From the NCBI RefSeq assembly GCF_039542055.1, contig NZ_BAABHK010000003.1, forward strand, positions 558,001-622,000: a DNA stretch of 64,000 nt, in the 5' to 3' direction. Of this stretch, positions 7,365 to 16,260 are shown in pieces (positions within the stretch are counted from its first letter, which is position 1; every line of letters starts with the position of its first letter). The position numbers were made by a program, and so were the translations under genes. Source of the stretch: Actinoallomurus vinaceus. GTDB taxonomy: Bacteria > Actinomycetota > Actinomycetes > Streptosporangiales > Streptosporangiaceae. The notes under the pieces were generated by a model. It was given only the letters and a program-made list of their open reading frames with translations. It did no database searches and was not told where the DNA came from.

Positions 7365-9140
7365 TCAAATCTTCAACTGTGCCGCCCAGGACGCGTACAA
7401 CTCGGCATATCGCCCGGGTTGGGCGACCAGCGCGGCGTGCGGCCCCCGCTGGACGAGACGGCCCCGGTCGAAGACGAGGACCTCGTCGGCGGCCTCCGCG
7501 GTGGAGAGCCGGTGGGCGATCGAGACGGCGGTACGGCCCCGGGTGATGCTCTCGATGGCGCGCTGGAGGCGCACCTCGGTGGCGGGGTCGACGGCGGACG
7601 TCGCCTCGTCGAGCACGAGCAGGTCCGGGTCGGCCAGGTAGGCGCGGGCCAGCGCGACCAGCTGGCGCTCCCCCGCCGACAGCGACTCGCCCCGCTGCCC
7701 GACCGGGGTCCGCAGCCCCGCCGGCAGGCCGTCCAGCCAGTCGGCCAGCCCGAGCTCGGTCAGGACCCGGCGGATGTCCTCCTCGGACGCTTCCGGCCGG
7801 CCGAAACGGATGTTGTCGGCGAGGGACCCGTCGAACAGGAAGCCGTCCTGCGGGACCATCACGATCCGCTCGCGCAGCGAGGAGAACCGCACATCCGTCA
7901 GTGGCACGCCGTCGACCAGCACCCGCCCCGACACCGGGTCCATCATCCGGGTCAGCAGCTTGGCGAAGGTCGTCTTCCCCGAGCCGGTCTCCCCCACGAT
8001 CGCGATCCGGGAGCGCGGCGCGATGCGCGCGGACACGTCGTGCAGGACGGTCGGTCCACCGGGATAGGCGAACGACACGTCCTCGAACCGTACGTCGATC
8101 GCGCCCCGGGGCAGTTCCACTCCCTCCGGGCCGGGGTCGGCCACGTCCGGCGTCATGTCCAGCACGCCGAGCACGCGCTGCCAGCCGGCAATGGCGTTCT
8201 GGGCGTCGTTGAGGACCTCGGTGGCCACCTGGAGCGGGCTGACGAACAGGGTGACCAGGAACAGGAACGCCACGAGCTCTCCGGCGGTCAGGTGGCCGCC
8301 GATGCCCAGCAGCGTCCCGGCCACCACCACGGCGGCGGTCGCGATCGCCGAGGCCAGCTCGGTGGAGGGGAAGGTCAGGGCGACCAGGTTCTGGGCCCGG
8401 ACCTGCGCGTCGCGGTACTCGCCGACGGACTCGTCGATCCGGCGGGCGGTGCGCTCCTCCGCGCCGTACGCGCGGATGACCGAGGCGCCGACGACCGACT
8501 CGCTCACCGCCGAGAGCATGTCGCCGACCCGCTCGCGCACCGTCCCGTACGCCTTCGACAGCCAGCGCTGGAAGACCCGCAGCGCGTACGCGAGGGGCGC
8601 GAAGACGACCCAGACCAGCAGGGCGAGCGGCCAAGAGTACACGGCCATGAGCACGGTCGCCACGATGAGCTGGCCGCCGGCGATGATGATCATCAGGCCG
8701 CCGTACTGCATGAACTGGCTGATCTGGTCGACGTCGCTGGTGACGCGGGACACGAGCGAGCCGCGCCGCTCGCCGCTCTGGGTGAGCATCGACAGGTCGT
8801 GCACGTGCCGGAACGCCCGGACCCGGAGCGCGGCCAGGCCGTTCTCGCTGGTGCGGTACAGGCGGACGTTCATCCGGTACGCCGCGACGGCCGTCAGGAC
8901 GACGGCGACGGCGCACACGATGACGGCGGTGCGGATGAAGCCGATGTCCGGTCCGCCCTGGGCGCGCAGGCCCCGGTCGAGCGTCTGCTGCACGGCCACC
9001 GGGACGACGATCCGTCCCGCGGTGGCCACGAGCGCGAGCAGCAGCGTGCCGACGATGCCCTGCCGGAACTCGGGGGTGAGCCGAAGACCTCGGCGCAGCG
9101 TCGCCAGGCCGGACGGCCGGCTCGTCTCGACGGCCGTCAT
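7365..9140 (-). CDS. ABC exporter subunit (TMD-NBD fusion), catalytic partner
   Basis: Half-transporter of 591 residues: membrane domain with six helices (about 30-310) then an ATPase domain (about 345-585). Walker A GETGSGKTT, Q-loop VPQDGFLFDG, signature LSAGERQ, Walker B LVLDEATSAVD with the catalytic Glu, and H-loop AHRLST are all intact. It starts by an ATGA overlap with the upstream ABC gene, so the two are co-translated and probably form a heterodimer. The substrate (drug, lipid or peptide) cannot be told from sequence. Confidence 0.93.
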   Translation of the reverse strand: MTAVETSRPSGLATLRRGLRLTPEFRQGIVGTLLLALVATAGRIVVPVAVQQTLDRGLRAQGGPDIGFIRTAVIVCAVAVVLTAVAAYRMNVRLYRTSENGLAALRVRAFRHVHDLSMLTQSGERRGSLVSRVTSDVDQISQFMQYGGLMIIIAGGQLIVATVLMAVYSWPLALLVWVVFAPLAYALRVFQRWLSKAYGTVRERVGDMLSAVSESVVGASVIRAYGAEERTARRIDESVGEYRDAQVRAQNLVALTFPSTELASAIATAAVVVAGTLLGIGGHLTAGELVAFLFLVTLFVSPLQVATEVLNDAQNAIAGWQRVLGVLDMTPDVADPGPEGVELPRGAIDVRFEDVSFAYPGGPTVLHDVSARIAPRSRIAIVGETGSGKTTFAKLLTRMMDPVSGRVLVDGVPLTDVRFSSLRERIVMVPQDGFLFDGSLADNIRFGRPEASEEDIRRVLTELGLADWLDGLPAGLRTPVGQRGESLSAGERQLVALARAYLADPDLLVLDEATSAVDPATEVRLQRAIESITRGRTAVSIAHRLSTAEAADEVLVFDRGRLVQRGPHAALVAQPGRYAELYASWAAQLKI

Positions 9141-10942
9141 GCCACAGCCTCCTCGTTCTCGTCGTCGTCTTCGGTCGGCTCCGGCTCGGCGTCCGCGCGT
9201 TCGTAGGCGGTGACCAGGTTCCGGTATCCGGCGGACCGCTCCAGGAGTTCCTTGTGCGGGCCCTGGGCGGCGACCCGGCCGCGTTCGACGTAGACGACGT
9301 CGTCGGCCAGTTCGATGGTCGCCTTGCGGTAGGCGACGACCACGACGGTGGCCGCCGAGTCGCGCAGTCCGTCGAGGATGCGGGCCTCCACCTGGGGGTC
9401 GACGCTGGAGGTCGCGTCGTCGAGCACGAGGAGGCGGGGCCTCCGGATGAGGGCGCGGGCGAGCGCGAGGCGCTGACGCTGCCCGCCGGACAGCGTGGTG
9501 CCCCGCTCCCCGACGTGGGTGTCGAGGCCGTCCGCGAGCGCGGAGACGAAGCCGTCCGCCTGGGCCAGCCGCAGGGCCTCCCACACGTCCTCGTCCGGCA
9601 CCTCCAGGCCGAGCGTCACGTTGCCGCGCACGGTGTCGTCGAACAGGAACGCCTGCTGCGGCACGAGCGCGGTGGTCGCGGACAGGCCGTGCCGCTTCAC
9701 GTCGCGCGCGTCCACGCCGTCGAGCAGCACGCTGCCGCTCGCGGGGTCGACCAGGCGGACGAGCAGGTTGGTCAGCGTCGACTTGCCCGAACCGGTCGGG
9801 CCGACGACCGCGACGGTACGGCCGGGCTCGGCGGTGAAGGCGACGTCGTGCAGGACGTCGTCGTCGGTGTAGCCGAACCGGATGGCGCGTGCCTCCAGGC
9901 GCGCCGGACCGTCGCCGTCGACGGACCGCTCGCCGTACGGGAGCGAGCCGGTCGCCTCCAGGACGTTCTGCACCCGCTCCCAGCCGACGACGCTGCGCGG
10001 CACCTCGGCGAGGACCCAGCCGAGCGCCCGGATCGGGAAGGCCAGCAGGGTGAACAGGTACGCGACGTGCACGAGGTCGCCGGGCGACATCGCGCCGGAC
10101 CGCAGCCGGATCGACCCGACGAGCAGGACGGCGAGCACGCCGAGGTTCGGCAGGGCCTCCAGGATCGGGTCGAACAGCCCGCGCAGGCGGCCGACCGCCA
10201 CGTTGGCATCGCGCAGCTCGTGCGCGACGGCGGCGAAGCGCTCGGTCTCGTCGGCCTCCCGGCCGAGGGTCTTGACGACCAGCGCGCCCTCGAAGCTCTC
10301 GTGCGCGACCTCGCTGACGCCCGCCCGCAGGCGCTGCGCCCGCGCCGCGACCGGGGCGAGCCGCCGCTGGTAGATCACGTTGAGCCCGGCGATCGCCGGG
10401 AAGACGAGGAAGCCGACGATCGCCACGACGAGGTCGGTGGCGAGGATGGCGACGGCCGCGATGATCAGCATCAGGACGACGCCGAGGGCCATGGGCAGTG
10501 GCGCCAGCGGGGCCCAGGCGGCCTCGACGTCGGCGTTGGCGTTGGACAGGAGCCGGCCGGTGGGGTGCCGCTGGTGCCAGGCGAGGGGCAGCCGGAGGTA
10601 CTGCCGGGTGACCGCCCGCCGGTAGGCCGCCTGCATGTTGTACTGCACCATGCCGGCGTACAGCCGCCGCCCAGCGATGCCGAGCGCCTTGAGCGCGGCC
10701 ACGCCGACGATCGCCAGGCCGCCGGCGGCGAGCGTGCCGGTGGTGGTGCGGCCGTCACGGAAGGCGGGGATGACGACGTCCTGGGTGACCCGGCCGAGGA
10801 CCCAGGCGCTGCCCACCGTCATCGCCGCGTACAGCGCGCTGCTGAGCACGGCGGCGGTGAGGAGACGCGGCTCGGCCCGGGCGGCGACCCAGAGGACACC
10901 GATCCCCTTCTTCAAAATGTCCGATGTCACTTTTTGTGACAA
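9137..10942 (-). CDS. ABC exporter subunit (TMD-NBD fusion), degenerate-site partner
   Basis: About 601 residues, membrane domain followed by NBD. Walker A GPTGSGKST and signature LSGGQRQ are canonical, but Walker B reads LVLDDATSSVD (catalytic Glu replaced by Asp) and the H-loop position reads AYRKAT (His replaced by Tyr). This pattern is known from asymmetric heterodimeric exporters with one degenerate ATP site. No good ATG is present; TTG at 10942, behind GAGGGGAG, is preferred, with a second TTG at 10945 and a GTG at 10930. An acidic tail (EPTEDDDENEE) ends the protein. Confidence 0.9.
   Translation of the reverse strand: MSQKVTSDILKKGIGVLWVAARAEPRLLTAAVLSSALYAAMTVGSAWVLGRVTQDVVIPAFRDGRTTTGTLAAGGLAIVGVAALKALGIAGRRLYAGMVQYNMQAAYRRAVTRQYLRLPLAWHQRHPTGRLLSNANADVEAAWAPLAPLPMALGVVLMLIIAAVAILATDLVVAIVGFLVFPAIAGLNVIYQRRLAPVAARAQRLRAGVSEVAHESFEGALVVKTLGREADETERFAAVAHELRDANVAVGRLRGLFDPILEALPNLGVLAVLLVGSIRLRSGAMSPGDLVHVAYLFTLLAFPIRALGWVLAEVPRSVVGWERVQNVLEATGSLPYGERSVDGDGPARLEARAIRFGYTDDDVLHDVAFTAEPGRTVAVVGPTGSGKSTLTNLLVRLVDPASGSVLLDGVDARDVKRHGLSATTALVPQQAFLFDDTVRGNVTLGLEVPDEDVWEALRLAQADGFVSALADGLDTHVGERGTTLSGGQRQRLALARALIRRPRLLVLDDATSSVDPQVEARILDGLRDSAATVVVVAYRKATIELADDVVYVERGRVAAQGPHKELLERSAGYRNLVTAYERADAEPEPTEDDDENEEAVA
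10925..10941. promoter_or_regulatory. Inverted repeat over the ABC gene start codon
   Basis: TGTCAC (10925-10930) and GTGACA (10936-10941) with a five-base spacer, overlapping the proposed TTG start. It could be a small RNA hairpin limiting translation or a protein-binding dyad. Confidence 0.35.
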
Positions 10943-11042
10943 CAAACTCCCCTCTCGTGGCAGATAGTGGGGTCCGCTACTTCTATCAGCGGGAGACGCC
11001 CGGTTATTCCGCTCTGAGGGGGGCGGGCCTACGATCGGCGAC

Positions 11043-11681
11043 ATGGGGAACGAGAACTGGGCGCGGGCCGAGCGCCATGCCCTGAGCGACGCCCTGATCG
11101 ACGCCGGCCCCGACGCCCCGACGCTCTGCCAGGGCTGGACCACCGGTGACCTGGCCGCTCATCTCGTCATCCGGGAGCACCGGCCCGACGCCGCGCCGGG
11201 GATCATGATCCCGCTGCTGGCCGGTCACACCGAGAAGGTGCGGCTCCAGGCCCGCGACTCGATGCCCCACGCCGAGCTGGTCCAGCGCTTCCGGGCCGGG
11301 CCGCCGGGCTGGTCGCCGTTCGCACTGCCCGTCGTGGACGCGGCGGCCAACACGACCGAGTACTTCGTGCACCACGAGGACGTGCGCCGGGCCCGTGAGG
11401 GCTGGGAGCCCCGCGAGCTGCCGCCGGCCTTCGAGGAGCACCTGTGGCGGCGGCTGAAGGCGGCCCGGTTCGTGCTGCGGCGACTGCCGGTGGAGATCAC
11501 CTTCGTCGACCCGGGCGGGCGCACCCAGCGCGTCACGAAGGGCGGCAGGCTGGTCAGGGTGCACGGCCGGCCGAGCGAGCTGACACTGTGGGCCATGGGC
11601 CGCAAGGACGCCGCGCAGGTGGAGATGACGGGCGAGGCCGAGGCGATCAACGTCCTGAACCAGGGCCGCTGGCGCCTCTGA
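11043..11681 (+). CDS. TIGR03085-family metal-binding protein (DinB/MDMPI-like)
   Basis: 212-residue actinobacterial protein related to mycothiol-dependent maleylpyruvate isomerases. Seen: LCQGWTTGDLAAHL near residue 30 (the DinB-type His), NTTEYFVHHEDVRRA around residue 105 with the metal-ligand histidines, and the C-terminal SELTLWAMGRKDAA typical of the family. The specific reaction is unknown. Divergent from the ABC operon over about 100 bp. Confidence 0.85.
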   Translation: MGNENWARAERHALSDALIDAGPDAPTLCQGWTTGDLAAHLVIREHRPDAAPGIMIPLLAGHTEKVRLQARDSMPHAELVQRFRAGPPGWSPFALPVVDAAANTTEYFVHHEDVRRAREGWEPRELPPAFEEHLWRRLKAARFVLRRLPVEITFVDPGGRTQRVTKGGRLVRVHGRPSELTLWAMGRKDAAQVEMTGEAEAINVLNQGRWRL

Positions 11682-11957
11682 CCTCGCCCGGACCGCCGAC
11701 CGACCGGCCCGACGGCCACCATCGCCCGCGCCCAGCCGGGCCGGACCGCTGGCACCCTGGCCGGGCAGCCAGCGCCCAGGCAGGGCCTCCGATGGCCGGG
11801 CAGGGCCGCCGGCACCGATGCCCGGGCCGCACCGCCGGCGCCCAGGCCGTTCCGGCGGGCCCTCCGACGGCCGCGCTGAGACCAGGCCGCCGACGGCCGT
11901 CCTCCCGCCGGTCGCCGACGGCCGCCGGTTTGCCGCGGACCGGCCTGGCGGGCCGCG
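11682..11957. other. GC-rich degenerate repeats between convergent genes
   Basis: No gene is supported. The stretch is made of imperfect copies of GCCGGGCAGG-, CCGCCGGC- and CCCAGGC-like words, resembling a decayed tandem array following the TIGR03085 stop. It separates two convergent genes. Confidence 0.4.
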
Positions 11958-13433
11958 TCAGGCGGTGGCCTTCTCCCGGTCCGGCGCCGGCTGTACGGCG
12001 GTCCGCCGCCGCGTGCGGAACAGGGCGAGGACGATGATCCCGGCGGCGATCCCCAGCCCGGCCGAGACGGCGTAGACCTCGTTGAGCCCGGAGGCCACGG
12101 CGGCGCGGATGATCGGCAGGCGTGGGGCCTGCCCGCCGCTCGCCGCGCCGGCCATCGCGTGCGGGTTCGCGACATGGCCGGTGAGCACGTGCTCGATCCG
12201 GCCGCGGAAGACGATGCCGAGCACGGCGACACCGAGGGCGTAGCCGAGTTGCCGGAACGTGTTGAGGGCGCCGCCGGCCATCCCGCCGCGCTGGGGCGGG
12301 GCGGCGCTCATCGCCGCCGCCGACAGTACGGGGATCGACGTTCCCACGCCCACGCCGCCGACGATCAGCCCCGGAATGATCGCGGTGGAGGAGGACCCGG
12401 CGTCCAGGACGGCCTGCAGGCCCGAACCGGCGCCGATCAGCAGCAGCCCGATCCCGATGGTCAGCCGGGGCGAGACGCCGTGCAGGAACCGCCCGGCGAC
12501 GGCGGACACCACGAAGGACGCCCCGGCGAGCGGGATGAGGGCGGCCCCGGCCCGTACCGGCCCCAGGCCCAGGACACCCTGCAACCACAGGGAGGTGAAG
12601 GCGAGGCAGGCGAACGCGGAGGCCATCAGGAGGGCGCCGCCGATCAGGACGGCCACGAACGACCGGTTGCGGAACAGGCCCAGGTCGAGCAGCGGGTCCC
12701 GGGTCCTCTTCTCGACCACGACGAAGACGATCAGGGCGACGGCGGCGAGCCCGAACATCGTGAGCGGCATCGTCGCGGTGAAGCCGTCGTCGCCCGCGCG
12801 GATGAGGCCGTAGGTCAGCGTGCCGGCGCAGGTGGTGAAGGAGACCATTCCGGCCAGGTCGATCCGGGCGCCGCCGGTGCGCCGCGACTCGCCGACGACG
12901 GCGAGCGTGAGCGCGATCGCGATGACGGTCACCGGCAGGTTGACCAGGAAGATCGACCGCCAGTTCACGTGCTGGGTGAGCAGGCCGCCGAGGATCGGGC
13001 CACCGGCCGCGGCCAGCCCGTTGACGGCGCCCCACACGCCGAACGCCACACCCCGGTCCCTGCCCTGGTAGGTGCTGTTGAGGAGAGCCAGCGTCGTGGT
13101 GAACATCGCCGCGCCGCCGACGCCCTGCGCGCCGCGCGCGGCGATGAGGGTCGTGGCGTTCGGCGCCAGCCCGCAGGCGAGCGAGGACACGGCGAACAGC
13201 ACGAGCCCCGCGACGTACACCTTGCGCGCCCCGAACAGGTCCGCGAGCGAGCCCGCGCCCAGCAGCAGCGCGGCCAGGGCGAGCGCGTAGATGTCCAGCA
13301 CCCACTGCAGGGCCGTGAACGACGCGTCGAGGCTCTTGGCCATGGCGGGCAGCGCGACCGTCACGATCGTGACGTCGACGAGCAACATGAAGGCCCCGAG
13401 GCAGACCGCGACGAGCGGCCACCATTTGCGCAT
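11958..13433 (-). CDS. DHA2-family MFS exporter
   Basis: 491-residue multidrug-type exporter with about 14 hydrophobic segments. Seen: LLVDVTIVTVALPAM in TM1, motif A GSLADLFGARKVY and motif C AAGGPILGGLLTQ. ATG 13433 is preceded by GGAAGGA. Divergent from a double-Lrp regulator across 109 bp, which suggests that this regulator controls it. The substrate is not identifiable; amino-acid-like compounds are possible given the Lrp partner. Confidence 0.9.
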   Translation of the reverse strand: MRKWWPLVAVCLGAFMLLVDVTIVTVALPAMAKSLDASFTALQWVLDIYALALAALLLGAGSLADLFGARKVYVAGLVLFAVSSLACGLAPNATTLIAARGAQGVGGAAMFTTTLALLNSTYQGRDRGVAFGVWGAVNGLAAAGGPILGGLLTQHVNWRSIFLVNLPVTVIAIALTLAVVGESRRTGGARIDLAGMVSFTTCAGTLTYGLIRAGDDGFTATMPLTMFGLAAVALIVFVVVEKRTRDPLLDLGLFRNRSFVAVLIGGALLMASAFACLAFTSLWLQGVLGLGPVRAGAALIPLAGASFVVSAVAGRFLHGVSPRLTIGIGLLLIGAGSGLQAVLDAGSSSTAIIPGLIVGGVGVGTSIPVLSAAAMSAAPPQRGGMAGGALNTFRQLGYALGVAVLGIVFRGRIEHVLTGHVANPHAMAGAASGGQAPRLPIIRAAVASGLNEVYAVSAGLGIAAGIIVLALFRTRRRTAVQPAPDREKATA

Positions 13434-13520
13434 GAGTGATTCCTTCCGGTTTCTGGGGACGGCCCTCACCTTCGCTGTACGGAACGGAACTCTCCAGCCA
13501 GAACCCACACGAGTGACGCT

Positions 13521-13535
13521 TATCGACATTCGCTA
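13521..13535. promoter_or_regulatory. Candidate Lrp-type operator
   Basis: The 15-mer TATCGACATTCGCTA fits a TAnCGAnnnTCGnTA dyad, the size and symmetry bound by Lrp/AsnC proteins. It ends seven bases before the regulator's ATG and lies in the divergent region shared with the exporter, so autoregulation is likely. Confidence 0.5.
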
Positions 13536-13542
13536 CTCTCCG

Positions 13543-14517
13543 ATGGTGAATTCCCTCACTCTCGATGAGCTGGACCGGCACCTCGTCCACGCGTTGCAGC
13601 TCGACGGCCGGGCCCCGTTCAGCAAGATCGCCGAGGTGATCGGGGTCTCGGACCAGACGATCGCCCGCCGTTACCGGCGGCTGCGCACGGCCGGGGTGGC
13701 GCGGGTGGTCGGCGCCGTCGACGCACCCCGCGCGGGCCTGGTGTCCTGGGCGCTCCGGGTACGGGCCACGCCGGACGCGGCGGGGGCGGTCGCCGCCGCG
13801 CTCGCCCGCCGTACGGACACCTACTGGGTGCACCTGCTGTCGGGCGGCACCGAGATCACCTGCGGGACCATGGCCCGGACGCCGGAGGAGCGCGACAACC
13901 TGCTGCTGCAGAAACTGCCGCGCACGGGCCGCGTGTCGTCGGTCACCGCCCACGCGATCCTGCACCTGTTCGCGGGCGGCCCCGGCGGCTGGTCGGGTGT
14001 CCATTCGCTCTCGGAGGAGCAGGTCGCCCGGCTACGGCCCGAGCCGCCCTCGCCGGATTACGAGCCGATCGAGCTGAGCGAGGCCGACCACGCACTGCTG
14101 TCGGCCCTGTCCGCCGACGGGCGCGCCGGCCACGCCGAGCTGGCCTCCGTCACCGGCTGGTCGGAGTCCACGGTGCGGCGGCGCATGGACGAGCTGCGCC
14201 GCGCGGGCGTGCTGTTCTACGACCTCGACGCGCGGTCGGAGGCGTTCGGCTATCACGCCGAGGCGCGGCTGTGGGTGTCGGTACTGCCCTCCGAGCTGGT
14301 CGCCGTCGGCGAGGCGATCGGCGGGCATCCGGAGGTGACCTTCGCGGCCGCCACAACGGGCCCGACCAACCTGCTGGTCGCCGTCGCCTGCCGGGACACG
14401 CGCCACCTGTACCGCTACCTGACCGAGCGGGTCGGCGCGCTGGAGGGCGTCCGCCACGTGGAGACCGCCCCGGTGATCCGCACGGTCAAGGGCGCGGGCG
14501 CACCGCTCCTCCCCTGA
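13543..14517 (+). CDS. Lrp/AsnC-family regulator with duplicated domains
   Basis: 324 residues, about twice the usual Lrp length. There are two complete AsnC-type units: HTH 1 (DRHLVHALQLDGRAPFSKIA, SDQTIARRYRRL), ligand domain 1, then HTH 2 (DHALLSALSADGRAGHAELA, SESTVRRRMDELRRAG) and ligand domain 2. This fused two-HTH architecture is common in Streptomyces and relatives. Divergent from an exporter gene; a palindromic 15-mer precedes the start. The last bases of the gene lie at the edge of a 23-bp tandem repeat. Confidence 0.9.
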   Translation: MVNSLTLDELDRHLVHALQLDGRAPFSKIAEVIGVSDQTIARRYRRLRTAGVARVVGAVDAPRAGLVSWALRVRATPDAAGAVAAALARRTDTYWVHLLSGGTEITCGTMARTPEERDNLLLQKLPRTGRVSSVTAHAILHLFAGGPGGWSGVHSLSEEQVARLRPEPPSPDYEPIELSEADHALLSALSADGRAGHAELASVTGWSESTVRRRMDELRRAGVLFYDLDARSEAFGYHAEARLWVSVLPSELVAVGEAIGGHPEVTFAAATTGPTNLLVAVACRDTRHLYRYLTERVGALEGVRHVETAPVIRTVKGAGAPLLP

Positions 14518-14693
14518 GGGACGCGCCACTGTCCCCCTGGCGGGCGCGCCACTGTCCCCTTGGCGGGCGCGCCGCTGCCCCCCTGGCAGCACGCCACTGC
14601 TCCCCTGGCGGACGGCACCGCTGCCCCCTGGCGGCGCGCCGCTGCCTGAGCGGCGCGACGGCGCTCCCAAAGCGGGCGCGACACTCTTCCCAT
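14511..14693. repeat. 23-bp tandem repeat spanning the Lrp-gene stop
   Basis: About eight units; the best, at 14519-14541, 14542-14564 and 14565-14587, are exactly 23 bp (GGGCGCGCCACTGTCCCC-type), then decay in the remaining units. The words around the gene's TGA (14515-14517) resemble the unit junction CCCCTGGCGGG of later copies, so the array seems seeded at the stop codon. No gene is within it. Confidence 0.8.
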
Positions 14694-14736
14694 AATTTGC
14701 TTGCCCGATTTGTGGTCGAGTGCGCATCCTGCAGCA

Positions 14737-15966
14737 GTGGAACCCATCGTCATTCATCCGGCGGAATCACTGCACGGCCGCCTGCAGCGGGGCCGTGGCT
14801 GCGCCGCGCGCCGCGCCGCCGGCACGCCTGGCGCGCGCGATCTGATCTACGACTGCGTGAGCCGCGACCCTCGATGGGACACCCTCGAGGCCCGCGGACT
14901 CTACTTCGCACGGTTGATCCTCGACCTGGAGCTCGAGATCACCCCTATAGTCGAACATATATTCGATCCTGATGACCGGCTGGATACCGAGCCGGACCGG
15001 ACCAACCTGGCCCTCGACGTGCTCGCCCAGCTGGTCCGCCTCGGCCGGCGGGAGGCCGCCGTCCCGCTGCGGCGCTATGCCGCCGACGGCGCGAACTGGT
15101 ACACCGCCCTGCAGGCCCTGGTCGAACTCGACGACCCGGCCCTGGCCGACGGCCTGGACGAGATCGCGGCGGCCCGCTGCGACGACCGCGCGCTCGCCTG
15201 GCTGTGCGGGGTCGACGGCGCGGTGACGCGATTGTGGGCGCACAGGCAACCCCGGATCGCCGCCGCCCGCAGACCCGAGACACGCCCGCACGAGCCGCGG
15301 ACATCGCTCACCGGCCAATCCGACGCCGACCTGGCGGCACGCATACGGGCCCATGGCGACGGCGCGACCGCCGCCATCCTCGAACTCGGCCGCCGCCGCA
15401 GTCCCCTGGTCCTCGACCTCGTCGAGGAGTGCCTGCCCACCGGCTCCTACGACGGGCCATTGTGCCGCGCCGTCCGTGACCTGGGCCCCGCCGCACTGAC
15501 CCGCGCCCGCGGCTGGGTCGCCGAGCAGCGGTCCTTTTCCGACGTCGGGATCGACGTGCTCTCCGCGCACGGCACGGAGGTGGACGCCCGGCCGCTCCTG
15601 GACGCCCTCAAGGACGCCCTCGACGAGGAGGACTGGGACCTGGCCGCCGTACCCGCCGACGGACTCGGCCGCCTGTGGATCCGGTCCGCGATCCCGCTGC
15701 TGCTGTACGGGTGGGAGGAGAGCGCCTCTTCTCAGCTACGCGCCAACCTGCTGGGCGCGCTCGGCAGGATCGATCCGCACGTCGCGGAGCCGTACCTGGT
15801 CGAGGGATTGTGGGACTGCGAGGGCGGGGTGCGCCGGATCGCGGCCGGGGCGGTGCCCCTCGACGGTGCGACGCGGGTCCGGCTGCGGCGGCTCCGGCAC
15901 GAGGACGCCGAGGACTCCGACGTACGGTCCGCCGCCGCCCGACGCCTGGCCGACCACCTGAACTGA
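14737..15966 (+). CDS. HEAT-repeat-like protein
   Basis: About 409 residues of soluble, helical protein with recurring Leu/Ala/Arg-rich helix pairs and motifs such as LVELDDPALADGLDEIA and LGALGRIDPHVAEPYL, which look like HEAT repeats. Such proteins act as scaffolds; no catalytic motif is seen and no partner can be named. GTG 14737 is chosen over a TTG at 14701. The stop codon lies inside the first unit of a 45-bp tandem array that continues past the gene in frame. Confidence 0.6.
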   Translation: MEPIVIHPAESLHGRLQRGRGCAARRAAGTPGARDLIYDCVSRDPRWDTLEARGLYFARLILDLELEITPIVEHIFDPDDRLDTEPDRTNLALDVLAQLVRLGRREAAVPLRRYAADGANWYTALQALVELDDPALADGLDEIAAARCDDRALAWLCGVDGAVTRLWAHRQPRIAAARRPETRPHEPRTSLTGQSDADLAARIRAHGDGATAAILELGRRRSPLVLDLVEECLPTGSYDGPLCRAVRDLGPAALTRARGWVAEQRSFSDVGIDVLSAHGTEVDARPLLDALKDALDEEDWDLAAVPADGLGRLWIRSAIPLLLYGWEESASSQLRANLLGALGRIDPHVAEPYLVEGLWDCEGGVRRIAAGAVPLDGATRVRLRRLRHEDAEDSDVRSAAARRLADHLN

Positions 15967-16256
15967 GCCGCCACGCACCGCCCGCGCCCGGCCGGCGACC
16001 ACTCGAACCGGACCGCCACACGCGGTCCGCGCCCAGCCGACGACCACCTGAACCAAGCCGCGACGGACCGTCCGTGCGGAGCCGGCGACCACCCGAACCG
16101 GACCGCCACGCGCGGTCCGCGCCCGGCCGGCGACCGCTTGAACCGAGCCGCGACGGACCGTCCGTGCGGGACCGGCGACCACCCGAGCCAGGCCGTCGCA
16201 CACCGCCCGCCCCGACGACCACCGGAACTGAACCGCGACGCGCACCGATCCGTGCC
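15952..16256. repeat. 45-bp tandem array seeded by the HEAT-gene 3' end
   Basis: Units begin GACCAC/GACCGC at 15952, 15997, 16042, 16087, 16132 and 16177 (spacing exactly 45 bp), then 16217 (40 bp). Two variants alternate (GGACCGCCAC... and AGCCGCGACGG...). The first unit holds the gene's last codons GAC CAC CTG AAC TGA. In later units the TGA position is sense, and the 15-codon period keeps frame. It fills the gap to the next gene. Confidence 0.9.
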
Positions 16257-16260
16257 CCGC

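Noticed and set aside
15736..16245. Minus-strand repetitive protein over the 45-bp array
   Set aside because: Open only because the repeat has no stops in that frame; it runs into the HEAT gene antisense.
14511..16256. CRISPR-like direct repeats
   Set aside because: Units are contiguous with no unique spacers and no cas genes; they are tandem arrays.
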